The notes: generated from the letters alone by a model not told the origin. A stretch of DNA of 64,000 nucleotides from Streptomyces exfoliatus (GCF_000725545.1 NZ_JNZP01000029.1:1-64000); one strand, 5' to 3'; positions 27,159-36,200 are shown, numbered from the stretch's first letter. A program made the numbers and translations.

Positions 27159-27716
27159 TCAGGGCGCGGCCCCCCGCTGGGACAGCCTCACCGTTCGGCG
27201 CTGCCGGTCGACCCCGACGACGACCACAGCAATCTCTTCACCCACCGTAAGGTCGGCCTCGGGATCGGGGCGGTCAGGGGCCAGCTCGCTCACGTGGACG
27301 AGCCCCTCGATCCCGTCAGCGACCTCTACGAAGACACCGAACGGAAGTCGCTGGACGACCCGCCCCGTCAGCTCGCGCCCCACACCGACGCGCTCGGCAA
27401 ACGCCTGGAAGGGATCGGGCCCCGTGGCCCTGAGCGACAGTCGGGCCTCCCCGTTCCACGTGTCGAACTGGAGGAACTCGCAGGTGACGCGCTCGCCCAC
27501 CTGAACGACTTCCCACGCGTCGTCGACACGCCGCCAGCTCAGCTCCGGCAGCGTGAGGAACCCGACCCCCGGGAAGCAGGGGTGCGGGGGACCTTCGTCC
27601 AGGGCGACGAACACCCCGAACGGTTCGATGGCCGCGACGGTACCGGAAAGCAGGTCTCCCTCCCGTAGCGAGCCCAGGAACTCCCAGAGCTCCGGGTTCT
27701 GAGTCGGTCCGATCAC
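27159..27716 (-). CDS. S1-domain RNA-binding protein (copy B)
   Basis: A 185-residue double-S1 protein, paralogous to 9345-9929. The first S1 repeat starts GDLLSGTVAAIEPFGVFVAL; the second starts GRELTGRVVQRLPFGVFVEV and includes DGIEGLVHVSELA, the strand-turn most typical of S1 domains. Between them is TLPELSWRRVDDAWEVVQVG. By eye it is roughly 60 percent identical to copy A. The GTG start was chosen because the homology begins at PTQNPELWEFLGSL. It is divergent from the frameshifted copy of the 164-aa gene on its right, the same arrangement as at 8.4-9.9 kb but inverted. Confidence 0.75.
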   Translation of the reverse strand: MIGPTQNPELWEFLGSLREGDLLSGTVAAIEPFGVFVALDEGPPHPCFPGVGFLTLPELSWRRVDDAWEVVQVGERVTCEFLQFDTWNGEARLSLRATGPDPFQAFAERVGVGRELTGRVVQRLPFGVFVEVADGIEGLVHVSELAPDRPDPEADLTVGEEIAVVVVGVDRQRRTVRLSQRGAAP

Positions 27717-28069
27717 GGTGTCCAGCCTTTCACTGTGCGCCCCGGGACCAGAGTCCGGCACCGCTCGTCCTGGCGGGCTTGCCCTACGAGTTGTGGCCTG
27801 CGGGTCAGGGCCGGGCGGGCGCGCGGCGGCGCCCACGACTTCTGTACGGGACCCTCCTGGGCCGTACACGGCCCACCTGAGGATCCGTCGGCCTGTTCAG
27901 GAGTGCTGCCGGTCTGCGGACCGCGCGGGTCCGTGGCCGGTACGGTGGCAAGCGACCGGAGCGGTGGTGAGTTCCTCAGCGCCCGCCGCCGGCCCGGCCC
28001 ATGACCCCAACCTCTCCGTACGGCTATCGCGTACTGGGACATCATTTCCTTTGGTGTCCGGATGTGTGG

Positions 28070-28545
28070 ATGGCGAAGAGCAAGATGGAACTGCTGGCCC
28101 TCCTGCGCGAAGTTGATGCCCCGGAGCGGCTGGAACGGTCGCTGCACCAGACCGCGCCGCGACCGGCCTCAAGTTCGGGGGCTCGTTGCCGGCTCGAAGC
28201 AGACTTCGGGGCCTCGTGCGAGTCCGAGCGGGACACCCAGGACTCCAGCGAGTACGGGCGCGTCCACGTGCCTGCGGACGCGACGGTCTGCGGGACGCGG
28301 ATCGTGGTCTGCGTGAACAAATTCGGCTCCCTCGCCGAGGTCTGCGCCGACGATCCGGGGGCCTTCCTCGGCACGGACGAGGCCCGCGAGGAGGGGCGCT
28401 GGACCTCGGCGACCTCGCCACCGTGGAGCGGGCGCTGGCCGACCTCGGCTACGTGAGCATCCCCGAGGAACTGCTGGAGAGCGACTATGAGTGCTCCAGC
28501 GCGCTGGAGCACTTCGCAGCACGGCCCACCTGGGTGAACTGCCCG
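28070..28545 (+). pseudogene. frameshifted copy B of 164-aa protein
   Basis: The start MAKSKMELLALLREVDAPER matches copy A at 8370-8864 closely. One missing base and then two more near 28150-28185 scramble about ten residues and restore the frame (RLEADFGASCESERDTQDSS). A further one-base loss in a G run near 28395 (GAGGAGGGGCGC against GAGGAGGGGGTGC) shifts the rest, so LGDLATVERALADLGYVSIP lies in another frame. Homology stops at ARPTW. It is dead unless frameshifting restores it. Confidence 0.8.
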
Positions 28546-28546
28546 T

Positions 28547-28600
28547 TTGACCGGATGCTGCCTCCGGTTTACGCTCGACCGTGTACGGAGGCAGCATCCG
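28547..28600 (+). promoter_or_regulatory. TetR promoter with 15-bp inverted repeat
   Basis: TTGACC (28547-28552) and TACGCT (28570-28575) form a promoter with a 17-base spacer. Arms 28552-28566 and 28586-28600 are perfect 15-base reverse complements (CGGATGCTGCCTCCG) and cover the spacer and start region. This is the expected operator of the TetR protein encoded 40 bases downstream. Confidence 0.75.
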
Positions 28601-28640
28601 TTTTGGGTGCGCCGCAGGATCGCAGGAGACGGGAGTGCGC

Positions 28641-29234
28641 ATGAACGCTGGCGGGCAGCAGGAACGCAGGCCCCGTGCCGATGTCCAGCGCAACCGCGCG
28701 GCCCTCCTGGAGACGGCCCAGCGTCACTTCCTGCAGCACGGGGTCGGCACCTCCCTGGAGGCGGTGGCCAAGGAGGCGGGCGTCGGACCCGCCACGCTGT
28801 ACCGGCATTTCCCCACCCGGGAGGCGTTGCTCGCGGCCGTGCTGCAGACGCGATCCGAGGAGTTCGTGGCCCGCCGGGCCGGCATCGAGCAGCTCGACAA
28901 CGCCGCCGAGGCGCTGGAGCGGTGGCTGCGGGCGATGGAGGAGTACCTCAGCGCCTTCAGCGGACTGCCGGACCCGCTCATGGCCGCGGCTCGGGCCCAG
29001 GATCCGGACAACCCCCTCACGATTCCCTGCGACATCCTCATCTCCGCCACCGATCAGTACGTGCGCGCCGCGCAGCGCGCGGGGCACGTGCGCGCCTCGG
29101 TGCAGGGGTACGACCTGTTCCTCGCGGCCTGTTCCGTTGCCTGGATCAAGGGCACCGGCACCGAGGAGAAGTCACTCGACCGCCTCCGCATGCTCATCGC
29201 GAGCGGCTACCGCGAGCAGGACCCCGGGGCGTAA
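28641..29234 (+). CDS. TetR-family repressor
   Basis: A 197-residue repressor. The ATG follows GGAGACGGGAG. The TetR_N helix-turn-helix is in residues ~16-60: AALLETAQRHFLQHGVGTSL and GVGPATLYRHFPTREALLAA. The C-terminal ligand and dimer domain is helical (ALERWLRAMEEYLSAFSGLP, then DQYVRAAQRAGHVRASVQG) and resembles the SbtR-like C-terminal family seen in Streptomyces. It lies behind a perfect inverted repeat, so autorepression is expected. The F420-type oxidoreductase starts 100 bases downstream and is a likely target. Confidence 0.9.
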   Translation: MNAGGQQERRPRADVQRNRAALLETAQRHFLQHGVGTSLEAVAKEAGVGPATLYRHFPTREALLAAVLQTRSEEFVARRAGIEQLDNAAEALERWLRAMEEYLSAFSGLPDPLMAAARAQDPDNPLTIPCDILISATDQYVRAAQRAGHVRASVQGYDLFLAACSVAWIKGTGTEEKSLDRLRMLIASGYREQDPGA

Positions 29235-29333
29235 ACCGCCACACGCCCCGGCCACGACCCGGCAGCCCGCCCCGCACACCCACCACATCACGCCACCCCT
29301 ACGGGGGCAGCACAGCCTCCTAAGGGACAAATC

Positions 29334-30068
29334 ATGAAAATTGCCGTTATAGGTGCAGGTGCCATTGGCGGGAACCTCGCCGTCAAGCTCAGCACGGCCG
29401 GTCACGACGTCCAGGTTGCCGACGCCCGCGGCCCCGAGGCCATCCGGGCCGAGGTGCTTGAGTCCGGGGCCCGCGCGGCAGAGCTGACCGACGCCGTCCA
29501 GGGCCAGGACGTCATCATCCTGGCCATCCCGTTCGGGGCGGCGGCGAAGCTGGCCGGCCTGTTCGCTGCGGTCTCCGACGAGACGGTGGTCGTCGACACC
29601 TCGAACTACTACCCGCACCTCAGCGGGCAGATCGAGGCCGTGGACAACGGGGAGGTGGAGAGCGTGTGGAACGCCGAGCAGCTCGGGCGGCCCGTGGTCA
29701 AGGCCTGGAACGCCGCCCTGGCCGAGACTCAGCGCACCCGGGGCCTTCCGGCCGGAACGCCGGGCCGCATCGCCATCCCCGTCGCCGCCGACTCCGAGCA
29801 GGCGCGGCGCGTGGCCATGCAGCTCGTGGACGACACCGGCTTCGACCCCTACGACGCCGGTGTGCTGGCCGACTCCTGGCGTCAGCAGCCCAACAGCCCC
29901 GCCTACTGCACCGAGCTGACCCTCGACAAACTGCCGGGGGCCCTGGCCGCAGCCGACCGCGTCAAGGACACGGCCGTCCGCGACAGTTTGCCGGAGCGCT
30001 TCGCCGCCCTCCCGGCCGACTTCATGCTGGACGACGTCGTCGAGATGAACCGCGCCGCCCACCGCTGA
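29334..30068 (+). CDS. NADPH-dependent F420 reductase-like oxidoreductase
   Basis: A 244-residue cytoplasmic protein of the F420_oxidored type (PF03807). It begins with the dinucleotide-binding fold MKIAVIGAGAIGGNLAVKLS (GxGxxG at residues 7-12), strands AGHDVQVAD and QDVIILAIPFGAA, then VVVDTSNYYP and VVKAWNAALAET, which are typical of the NADP-binding F420 reductases and their relatives. The C-terminal helices resemble those that form the dimer. The cofactor partner (F420 or another) is not shown by sequence. The ATG has AAGGGA upstream. It follows the TetR gene and may be controlled by it. Confidence 0.8.
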   Translation: MKIAVIGAGAIGGNLAVKLSTAGHDVQVADARGPEAIRAEVLESGARAAELTDAVQGQDVIILAIPFGAAAKLAGLFAAVSDETVVVDTSNYYPHLSGQIEAVDNGEVESVWNAEQLGRPVVKAWNAALAETQRTRGLPAGTPGRIAIPVAADSEQARRVAMQLVDDTGFDPYDAGVLADSWRQQPNSPAYCTELTLDKLPGALAAADRVKDTAVRDSLPERFAALPADFMLDDVVEMNRAAHR

Positions 30069-31035
30069 CTCACCGGGCAGCCAACCCGTGCTCAGCGGTT
30101 CCGGTCGCCCGGCGCGAGCATGCTGGTGCCCTCCGCGATCGCCTCCGCCGAGGACTGGAATTGCCTCCGTGCGTTCTCCGCCTCCTCGTGCCGGGACTTC
30201 GCCGGCATGCGCAGGCTCGCCTCGCCCTCGCCGAGGTGGGTCGGGCCGGAGTGTGGCCACTCATGTAGATCCCAGCCGGTGCGCGTGCGGCAGCGTCCGT
30301 GCCGGTCCGCAGGAGAGGCGGGCGAGCCCAGTGTCCGGGCAGACGTCGCGCGGTGCGAGGACACTGCCCGGGCCTGACTGGCGGTGGATGACGAACACCG
30401 GTCCCGCGCGTACGTCCCTTGTGCAGACGGGGCAGCCGCCGGGCCCGTGTCCCAGTGAACAGTCTCCGGGACGAAGTCCTCGCGGGCGGCGCTACGGCGA
30501 CGCGTAGGCGGACGGGCACCGGCGACTACCAGTACGTCGTCGCCACCCGGGGACCACCACATCGACCCCGGTAGCCACTTCTCCGACACCCCCGGCTTCA
30601 GAGACAGCTTCCCCGTCCACTGCACGGCCGGCGGCGAGGGCTGCGCGAGTTCCACCCCCGACTTCGCCCCGCCGCGACCCGGTGCAGGGCGACGCCGTCT
30701 TCGTCAAGGGCGCCGCACAGCCCCTCCAGGTGCGGCTTCGGCGGATCGGGGGCGTGAGGTGCCTGGTCGATGGCGGTGCACCGGCGTCGATTTCGGCAAC
30801 GGAGTCTGGGACGCCCTGGCCACGGCCACTCCGAAGAAGATCGAGATGCCGAACGGTGTTGTTCCTGGATGTTGGTGTGACAGTACGGGCTGAGCGCGGA
30901 CTTGGCCCGGGCACCGCACGTCAAGCAGACCGGCCACCTGTGCAGTTGGTCTGTTCACGAGCGTGGGCCGCGCCCGCTCGACGTAGATCGCTGTCGTCTC
31001 CGCGGATGCGGCCCTCGCGCGGTGCCCGTGGTGGA
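30069..31035. other. gene-poor stretch with remnants
   Basis: Besides the nicotinamidase relic listed separately, a leftward frame ending at 30092 closes with a helix-like RHEEAENARRQFQSSAEAIA and looks like a gene end. A rightward stretch near 30784-30890 reads FGNGVWDALATATPKKIEMP before a stop. I cannot assign either. Confidence 0.35.
30505..30740 (+). pseudogene. nicotinamidase (isochorismatase fold) remnant
   Basis: In changing frames this stretch reads DYQYVVATR, then DHHIDPGSHFSDTPGFRDSF and PVHCTAGGEGC, then DAVFVKGA. These match the metal-binding loop (DxH...H) and the PxHC.AG.EG strand of nicotinamidases, which convert nicotinamide to nicotinate. The N-terminal catalytic Asp and the C-terminal nucleophilic Cys are missing, and several frameshifts are present. 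Confidence 0.55.
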
Positions 31036-31434
31036 TCAGGAGTGGCTCCAGATGAGGCCGCCCTTTTCCTTGGTGCTGCTGCCCTTCACCGTGACCGCCC
31101 ACATCTGGATGGGCCGCCCTTCAGGTTCGATGTTGCCGCTGATCCAACCGGTGCAGTAAGGGGCGTTGTGACCACGGGTTGAGGCGATGCGGTCGATGGT
31201 GCCGTTCCGGTCGATGTCGAGCCAGGCCTCGATTCCCCACCCGTCGGCCGTGGTGTCACAGGCGCGGATCGAGTCACCGGGTATTCCGTTGTACGGGTCG
31301 GCGTTCCACTCGGCGTAGCCGCCCTCCGTGACGGCGCGTTGCGGGGCTGCTGTGGCAGTGCCCTGTGCGGCGAACACGAGAGCAGCGGTGGTGGCGGCCA
31401 CGGCAATGAGGCGGCCACGGGTCAACTGGTGCAT
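31036..31434 (-). CDS. secreted protein of unknown function
   Basis: A 132-residue exported protein. The ATG has GGGGGA close upstream. The signal peptide is MHQLTRGRLIAVAATTAALV plus FAAQGTATAA, with cleavage near residue 30. The mature domain of about 100 residues includes YAEWNADPYNGIPGDSIRAC and CDTTADGWGIEAWLDIDRNG, then a second Cys in APYCTGWISGNI, so one disulfide is likely. It ends KEKGGLIWSHS. The pattern suggests a small beta-rich extracellular protein; I do not recognise a named family. It is divergent from the MOSC gene with 380 bases between. Confidence 0.7.
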   Translation of the reverse strand: MHQLTRGRLIAVAATTAALVFAAQGTATAAPQRAVTEGGYAEWNADPYNGIPGDSIRACDTTADGWGIEAWLDIDRNGTIDRIASTRGHNAPYCTGWISGNIEPEGRPIQMWAVTVKGSSTKEKGGLIWSHS

Positions 31435-31813
31435 GGATCCCCCATGAGAGTGGAGGGAGTGACCATTGTGATCAACTCCTGTAGAGCGAAGATACGCTTG
31501 CGCGGCCTCACTCAGGGGCGGCCTCACCCGCGGCATCCACAGTCGGCTCGCCGACTTGAAGGAACCGCCCCACCCCTTCGTCGGGGCAAGACCGCCGACG
31601 AGAGCCACGGCAAGGTCGCCGCCTGCTGCCACCGAATCTCTGACACAGGTCATCAGATCCTGTCGCTTGGATGTCGGGTGACGGAACGCGGACGGATTCC
31701 TTACGCGCTTGCACATCCGCGCCGGACGAGGTCTCTCACGGCATGCCTCACTCACGGGGCAGACTGCACCACGTCTACGATCGACCGGCTACGGAACAAC
31801 CACAGGGGGCGTG
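31435..31813. other. divergent intergenic region
   Basis: Between two divergent genes. I see no gene and no clear promoter boxes. Several short GCC-rich direct repeats (GCGGCCTCACTC, GGCGGCCTCACC) lie near 31502-31530. Confidence 0.3.
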
Positions 31814-32359
31814 ATGACTGGTCAGGTCACCGCAGTGAGCCGCAACGAGACGTACTCGTTCAGCAAGTCCAATCGCGATGTCATCACGCTGCTCACGGGG
31901 CTCGGAGTGGAAGGAGACGTTCACGCAGGCGAGACGATCCGCCACCAGTTCCGTATGACCTACGAGCCGGACCTGCCCAACCTGCGCCAGGTCCACCTGA
32001 TGCACGAAGAACTCTTCGAGGAGCTCGCGCTCAAGGACTTCGAGGTCTCCGCGGGCCAACTCGGCGAGAACATCACCACGCGCGGCGTGGACCTGTTGGG
32101 CCTGCCCACCGGCGCTCTGCTCCATCTGGGAGAGCAGGCGGTTCTCGAGGTGACGGGACTGCGCAACCCGTGCTCGAAGATCAACGACTTCCGCAAGGGG
32201 CTGCTCGGCGAGGTCTTCGCCATGGACCCCCTGTCCGGCGAGTTCACGTTCAAGTGTGGCGTCATGGCCGTGGTCCGCCGGGGAGGAATCGTCCGCCCCC
32301 ACGATTCGATCCAGGTCGAACCCCCGCCCCTTCCCCACCGCCCGCTGGAGCGGGTCTAG
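31814..32359 (+). CDS. MOSC-domain protein
   Basis: A 181-residue protein made of a MOSC domain (PF03473), the fold of the molybdenum cofactor sulfurase C-terminus and of YiiM/YuaD. Marks are LGVEGDVHAGETI, the central AGQLGENITTRGVDLLGLP, and TGLRNPCSKINDF with the conserved Cys. YiiM-like single-domain MOSC proteins bind molybdopterin and reduce N-hydroxylated bases; this use is inferred from family. The ATG was taken over an adjacent GTG because GGGGG sits at good spacing. No cofactor genes are nearby. Confidence 0.85.
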   Translation: MTGQVTAVSRNETYSFSKSNRDVITLLTGLGVEGDVHAGETIRHQFRMTYEPDLPNLRQVHLMHEELFEELALKDFEVSAGQLGENITTRGVDLLGLPTGALLHLGEQAVLEVTGLRNPCSKINDFRKGLLGEVFAMDPLSGEFTFKCGVMAVVRRGGIVRPHDSIQVEPPPLPHRPLERV

Positions 32360-32384
32360 GCCCTTCTTCCGTGATCCTGGGCGT

Positions 32385-32500
32385 GCCCAGATGAAGATCG
32401 CGGTGAGGCCGCTCGGTCCGGAACGAACCGAGCGCTTCGGGAAGGTCCCGCCAGGGCGAGCCAGTTCGGTACTTCCAGGCGGCCGGCATCGGTCGCGGGC
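32385..32500 (-). mobile_element. IS5-type transposase relic 5
   Basis: A short leftward piece reads AAWKYRTGSPWRDLPEALGS and FRT, the N-terminal region of an IS5-type transposase. The rest of the element is gone. Confidence 0.65.
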
Positions 32501-32519
32501 GGGGCCATCCGGTCCACCT

Positions 32520-33310
32520 CCGCGAGCGGGGTGAGGAGGCCGCCGCGCGGGCGGCCAGGCTCCACCCTTCGGCGTCGGTCTGGGGGAGCCGGTCACCACC
32601 AGGGCGCCGTCACCATCCCGCCGAGCAGCGCGGAGGGTCGGCTCCGGTGCGAAATAGCGCAGTTTACCTGCTACGTACAGCTCGTACCGGTAGTGCCTGG
32701 CGCGCTTGAGGTCACACCGCTGCTGTGGTCGGCGTCCGGCAGAACGAGCTCCGCGAAGCCGCGACCGCCGCTCAGGACGCCCCGGGTCGCGATCTTCCCG
32801 GCGAAGACCAGGGGGTCGGCGCCTACGATGATGTGGACGGCGTCGCCGTGCCACTGCTCGACGGGGTGGATCCGGTCGGCGCGGACTGCGGCGGACAGCG
32901 GGCGGTCGATGCCGGCCGGGGCCCGCCGCGTCGAGGGTGATGGGGTCGACGTGCTCGGCGCCGGCGGCGGTGTAGGCGGTCGACCAGTGCGGGTGCCGGC
33001 TGGGACCCGGCGTGAAGACGGCCCCCGTACGGGCCGTCGCCTCGGTGGCGGCATCCACGAGCACGGCGAACGGACGCCCGGGCCAGCCGCTGAGCGACAG
33101 CCACTCCCCCTCGGAGAGCTTGCAGCCGGCCGCGGCCGACGCGGCCTCGGTCGCCTCGGCCAGGAGCACCTCGGCTCGGGTGATTCTGCCGTCCGCGGGA
33201 TCGTGCCCGGTGAACGGGCGCGTAGGCGTCGGCGATCGCCTTGTAGTCCGTGGGGAGCTCTCTGCCGAGCTCCTGCTCCAGGCGAAGCCACGCGGCAGGG
33301 TCGGCACATC
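32520..33310 (-). pseudogene. decayed gene, SUKH-like start
   Basis: Leftward coding signal passes through at least four frames. It begins CADPAAWLRLEQELGRELPT and DYKAIADAYAP, which resembles the start of SMI1/KNR4 (SUKH) immunity-type proteins. It continues as GRITRAEVLLAEATEAASAA, PFAVLVDAATEATA and PHWSTAYTAAGAEHVDP, then HPVEQWHGDAVHIIVGADP, then YRYELYVAGKLRYFAPEP. The later parts match nothing I know. It may be one long gene or two fused remnants. Confidence 0.4.
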
Positions 33311-33422
33311 GGTTCTCCGCCGCCAGAAGCGTGCCCGACCGTACCGGTGCGGCCCGATGGACTTTGCCGCTCGGGCTGCGGACCATACTGGTCGAGCACT
33401 GATCACCCACCTGGACGGTTCC

Positions 33423-34574
33423 ATGGCCAAGAGCAGTTCTTCATCGACCACTGTCCCCGACACCGTGTGGCTCGCGCGCGGGCGTCACCTCGGACCCGAT
33501 GCCGAGCGGGACGTCCGGCGCAACCTGCTCGCCCTCAAAGCGGCTGGGGTGGTCGATGACTTCCTGGACCTCGACCCGATCGAGGCGGCCCGCTCCACCG
33601 ATCTGTTCCCTCGGGACGAGTCCGCCGATGCCGGCCCTTCTGCCCGCCGGCTCTTCGAGGCCCGCTGGCGGGTGGCCGACGGTGTCACGGTGCGCGCTCA
33701 ACTGACCACGTATGAGCCGGAAACCCGCCGCGTTGAGAGTGACGGCGTCGCATGGGTGCTCGCCGCCGAGGCGGAACGGGCGTGGGAAGCGACCTGGCCC
33801 TCCCCCGCCACCGCGTTCTGGCCAGACAGCGACCAGGTCGCCTGGGATCACGAGATGGTGCCCGGCGTACGTCTGCGGAGTGCGAACCACCTGCCGAAGG
33901 ACGACGGCGAGTTGCGGCGCCTGCTGCGGGACTGTACCCGGCAGAGCTGGTTCATCCATGTCGTGGTGCACGAGGCGATGACACCGGACGCGCGGGGACG
34001 GCGGCCGATCACGGCGTTCCTGCCACCGAGCCTGCGGCACCAGGTGGTCGAGCACCGGGCCACGCCGGAGCAGGCGCTGATCGCCGACTTCGCGATGAAG
34101 CGTGAGCTGGGCGTGGGGCTACCGCGCGGCGGGGCCGTCGTCCTGTCCTCGACGCCGCAGGTCCCGGGCTATGACGCGGAACGCTTCACCGTACGCGACG
34201 TCTTCCTGGACGGTACGGAGCCGACGCAACTCCTGCATGCGATCACGGAGTTCGCCTCGCTGCCGCGACCGCTGCCGGACGACGCCGCACAGGTCCTGAC
34301 ACGACTGCGGCAAAGCTGGCACCTGCTCACCCCGGACGAGGAGCTTGCCCACGCACGGGCCATGGTCACCAGGTACGCCAAGGCGCTCGAAGCCATGACG
34401 GCATCCTGTGACCTGTACCGTGAAGCGGCCGAGTCGGCGCTCGCCGCGCTCGCCGAGACGACCGGCGGAAGCGACGCGCCCCGGACGCCCATGCCTGTTG
34501 CGGCCGAGCAGAGCACCTCACCGCTGAAATCCCTCACGAAGACGCTCGGCCTCTTCCGCAATCCGAACCGATAG
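33423..34574 (+). CDS. 383-aa protein of unknown function
   Basis: A complete 383-residue soluble protein with no signal peptide or membrane span. The first half is acidic and helical (DAERDVRRNLLALKAAGVVD, then FEARWRVADGVTVRAQLTTY). The middle has FWPDSDQVAWDHEMVPGVRL and RDCTRQSWFIHVVVHEAMTP. The pair HVVVHEAM recalls but does not complete a HExxH zinc site, so it is not called a protease. The last ~90 residues are helical, ending with a basic tail. ATG is the first in-frame start after a change in coding character. It stands alone. I do not recognise a family. Confidence 0.6.
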   Translation: MAKSSSSSTTVPDTVWLARGRHLGPDAERDVRRNLLALKAAGVVDDFLDLDPIEAARSTDLFPRDESADAGPSARRLFEARWRVADGVTVRAQLTTYEPETRRVESDGVAWVLAAEAERAWEATWPSPATAFWPDSDQVAWDHEMVPGVRLRSANHLPKDDGELRRLLRDCTRQSWFIHVVVHEAMTPDARGRRPITAFLPPSLRHQVVEHRATPEQALIADFAMKRELGVGLPRGGAVVLSSTPQVPGYDAERFTVRDVFLDGTEPTQLLHAITEFASLPRPLPDDAAQVLTRLRQSWHLLTPDEELAHARAMVTRYAKALEAMTASCDLYREAAESALAALAETTGGSDAPRTPMPVAAEQSTSPLKSLTKTLGLFRNPNR

Positions 34575-35402
34575 CGGATCGGACGGGGATCTCCCGTACT
34601 GTCCGCACGGTCAGTGCACGCGCGTCATGCCCTGACGCCCCGGTCCACGCTGCTGAGAACGACCACGCGCAGCGGGCCGGCGCGATACGACGCAGACGCT
34701 CGCGAGCCTGCTCGCGCCCGGCGGAGGCAACCGCCGGACCGTGTGCCCCTGTTCCTGCTCGGTGGCGACGGTTCCGGCGGTGAGGAGCGTCGCGGGCGGC
34801 GAGGCATCCTCCGCCGCCGACGGTCCACAGGAGTTCCCGCGTCCCTCGGCGGCGATCAGCATAGAGAGCCGGTCCGCCCGAACAGAGGACGCTCCCTCAG
34901 TCGGCCAAGGATGCCTACAGCCCGGGGTCCGTACCTCCTGAACCGGTCCGATTCACCTGAGGCTGCGGTGGTGGAGCGAGGAAGCGGCGAAGCCATCACC
35001 CTCGCCGCACCGCGAGCGTTGCGATGCCTCCGGTGAGAGCGGCGCAGGATCTGGACGCTGCTCTCCACGCGAGCTCCGCGGAGCGGCACTCCCGCCGCCT
35101 GACCCGGTCGACCGGCTCCCCGCGAGTGGACCGCCGGCGGCATCCGAGCAGACACCGCTGGGTGAGGAGTTTCAGGGTGACGAGCGTGTGCTTCCTGGGC
35201 GAGGCGCACGGCTCTTGAGGAGCGCGCTGTGGGCGCCGGCGGCCTCCTGCGCCGCTGGCTCTGCAGCCAGCTGACCGTGGCGTACGTCGAGGCCTGGGCC
35301 GGCCTGCGGGCACGGCGCGGCGCGGCCCGCAGGCCTGAAGGGCATCGTCGAACCCCGTGGCATCTGCGCTGCGGGAGGCGGGCCCGTGCGGTCATTGGTG
35401 GG
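34575..35402. other. gene-free stretch with end hairpin
   Basis: No gene with domain or start support is seen. At 35301-35335 an 11-base-pair stem (35301-35311 with 35325-35335) lies about 70 bases past the stop of the ABC permease, read leftward, and is a plausible terminator for the exporter operon. Confidence 0.5.
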
Positions 35403-36200
35403 CTACTTCGGGTCGCGGTTGAACAACGCCGTCGACCAGCGGTAGCCGAGCGCGGTGAGTGCCACGCACCAGGCGATCGCGAGCCAGCCGTTGTGGCCGA
35501 TCTCGGTGCCGAGGAGCAGGCCGCGCAGGGTCTCGATGGCCGGCGTGAAGGGCTGGTACTCGGCGATCGGCTGGAACCAGGCCGGCATGGTGTCGGCCGG
35601 GATGAAGGCGCTGGAGACGAGCGGGAGGAGGATCAGCGGCATGGCCATGTTGCTGGCCGCCTCGGGGTTCGGGCTGGCCATGCCCATGCCGACCGCGATC
35701 CAGGTGAGCGCGAGCGCGAACAGCGCGAGAAGTCCGAACGCCGCCAGCCATTCCAACGCCGTGGCGTCGGTCGACCGGAAGCCGATGGCCACCGCGACGG
35801 CGCCGACGAGGACCAGGCTGGCGAGCACCTGCAGCACGCTGCCGACGACGTGCCCGATGAGCACCGAGCCGCGGTAGACCGCCATCGTCCGGAAGCGGGC
35901 GATGAGACCCTCGGTCATGTCCATGGAGACGGCGATCGCGGCCCCGATCACGGTGCTGCCGATCGTCATCATCAGGAGGCCGGGAACGATGTAGGCGATG
36001 TAGTCGGAGCGGTCGGCTCCGCCGCCACCGATGCCCGCGCTCATCACGTCGCCGAAGATGTAGACGAAGAGCAGGAGCAGCATGATCGGCGAGAGCAGAA
36101 GGTTCAGGGTCATCGACGGGTAGCGTCTGGCATGCAGGAGGTTCCGGCGCAGCATCGTGTTCGAGTCGCGGACAGCGAGGGCGAGGGCGAGGGCGCTCAT
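35403..36200 (-). CDS. ABC-2 type exporter permease (DrrB-like)
   Basis: A 265-residue permease with six membrane helices of the ABC2_membrane type. It starts with a soluble segment (RDSNTMLRRNLLHARRYPSM), then LLLLFVYIFGDVMSAGI. The family signature follows: GLLMMTIGSTVIGAAIAVSM, DMTEGLIARFRTMAV, and near the end FIPADTMPAWFQPIAEYQPF. These match daunorubicin-resistance DrrB-type permeases. The ATG overlaps the ATPase stop by four bases (ATGA), so the two are coupled and form one transporter that probably exports a lipophilic compound. Confidence 0.92.
   Translation of the reverse strand: MSALALALAVRDSNTMLRRNLLHARRYPSMTLNLLLSPIMLLLLFVYIFGDVMSAGIGGGGADRSDYIAYIVPGLLMMTIGSTVIGAAIAVSMDMTEGLIARFRTMAVYRGSVLIGHVVGSVLQVLASLVLVGAVAVAIGFRSTDATALEWLAAFGLLALFALALTWIAVGMGMASPNPEAASNMAMPLILLPLVSSAFIPADTMPAWFQPIAEYQPFTPAIETLRGLLLGTEIGHNGWLAIAWCVALTALGYRWSTALFNRDPK

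Noticed and set aside
33955..33990. zinc protease site in HVVVHEAM
   Set aside because: There is HE, but no HExxH and no downstream ligand.
34611..35395. several open frames on both strands
   Set aside because: All are Arg/Pro-rich shadows without start signals or domains.
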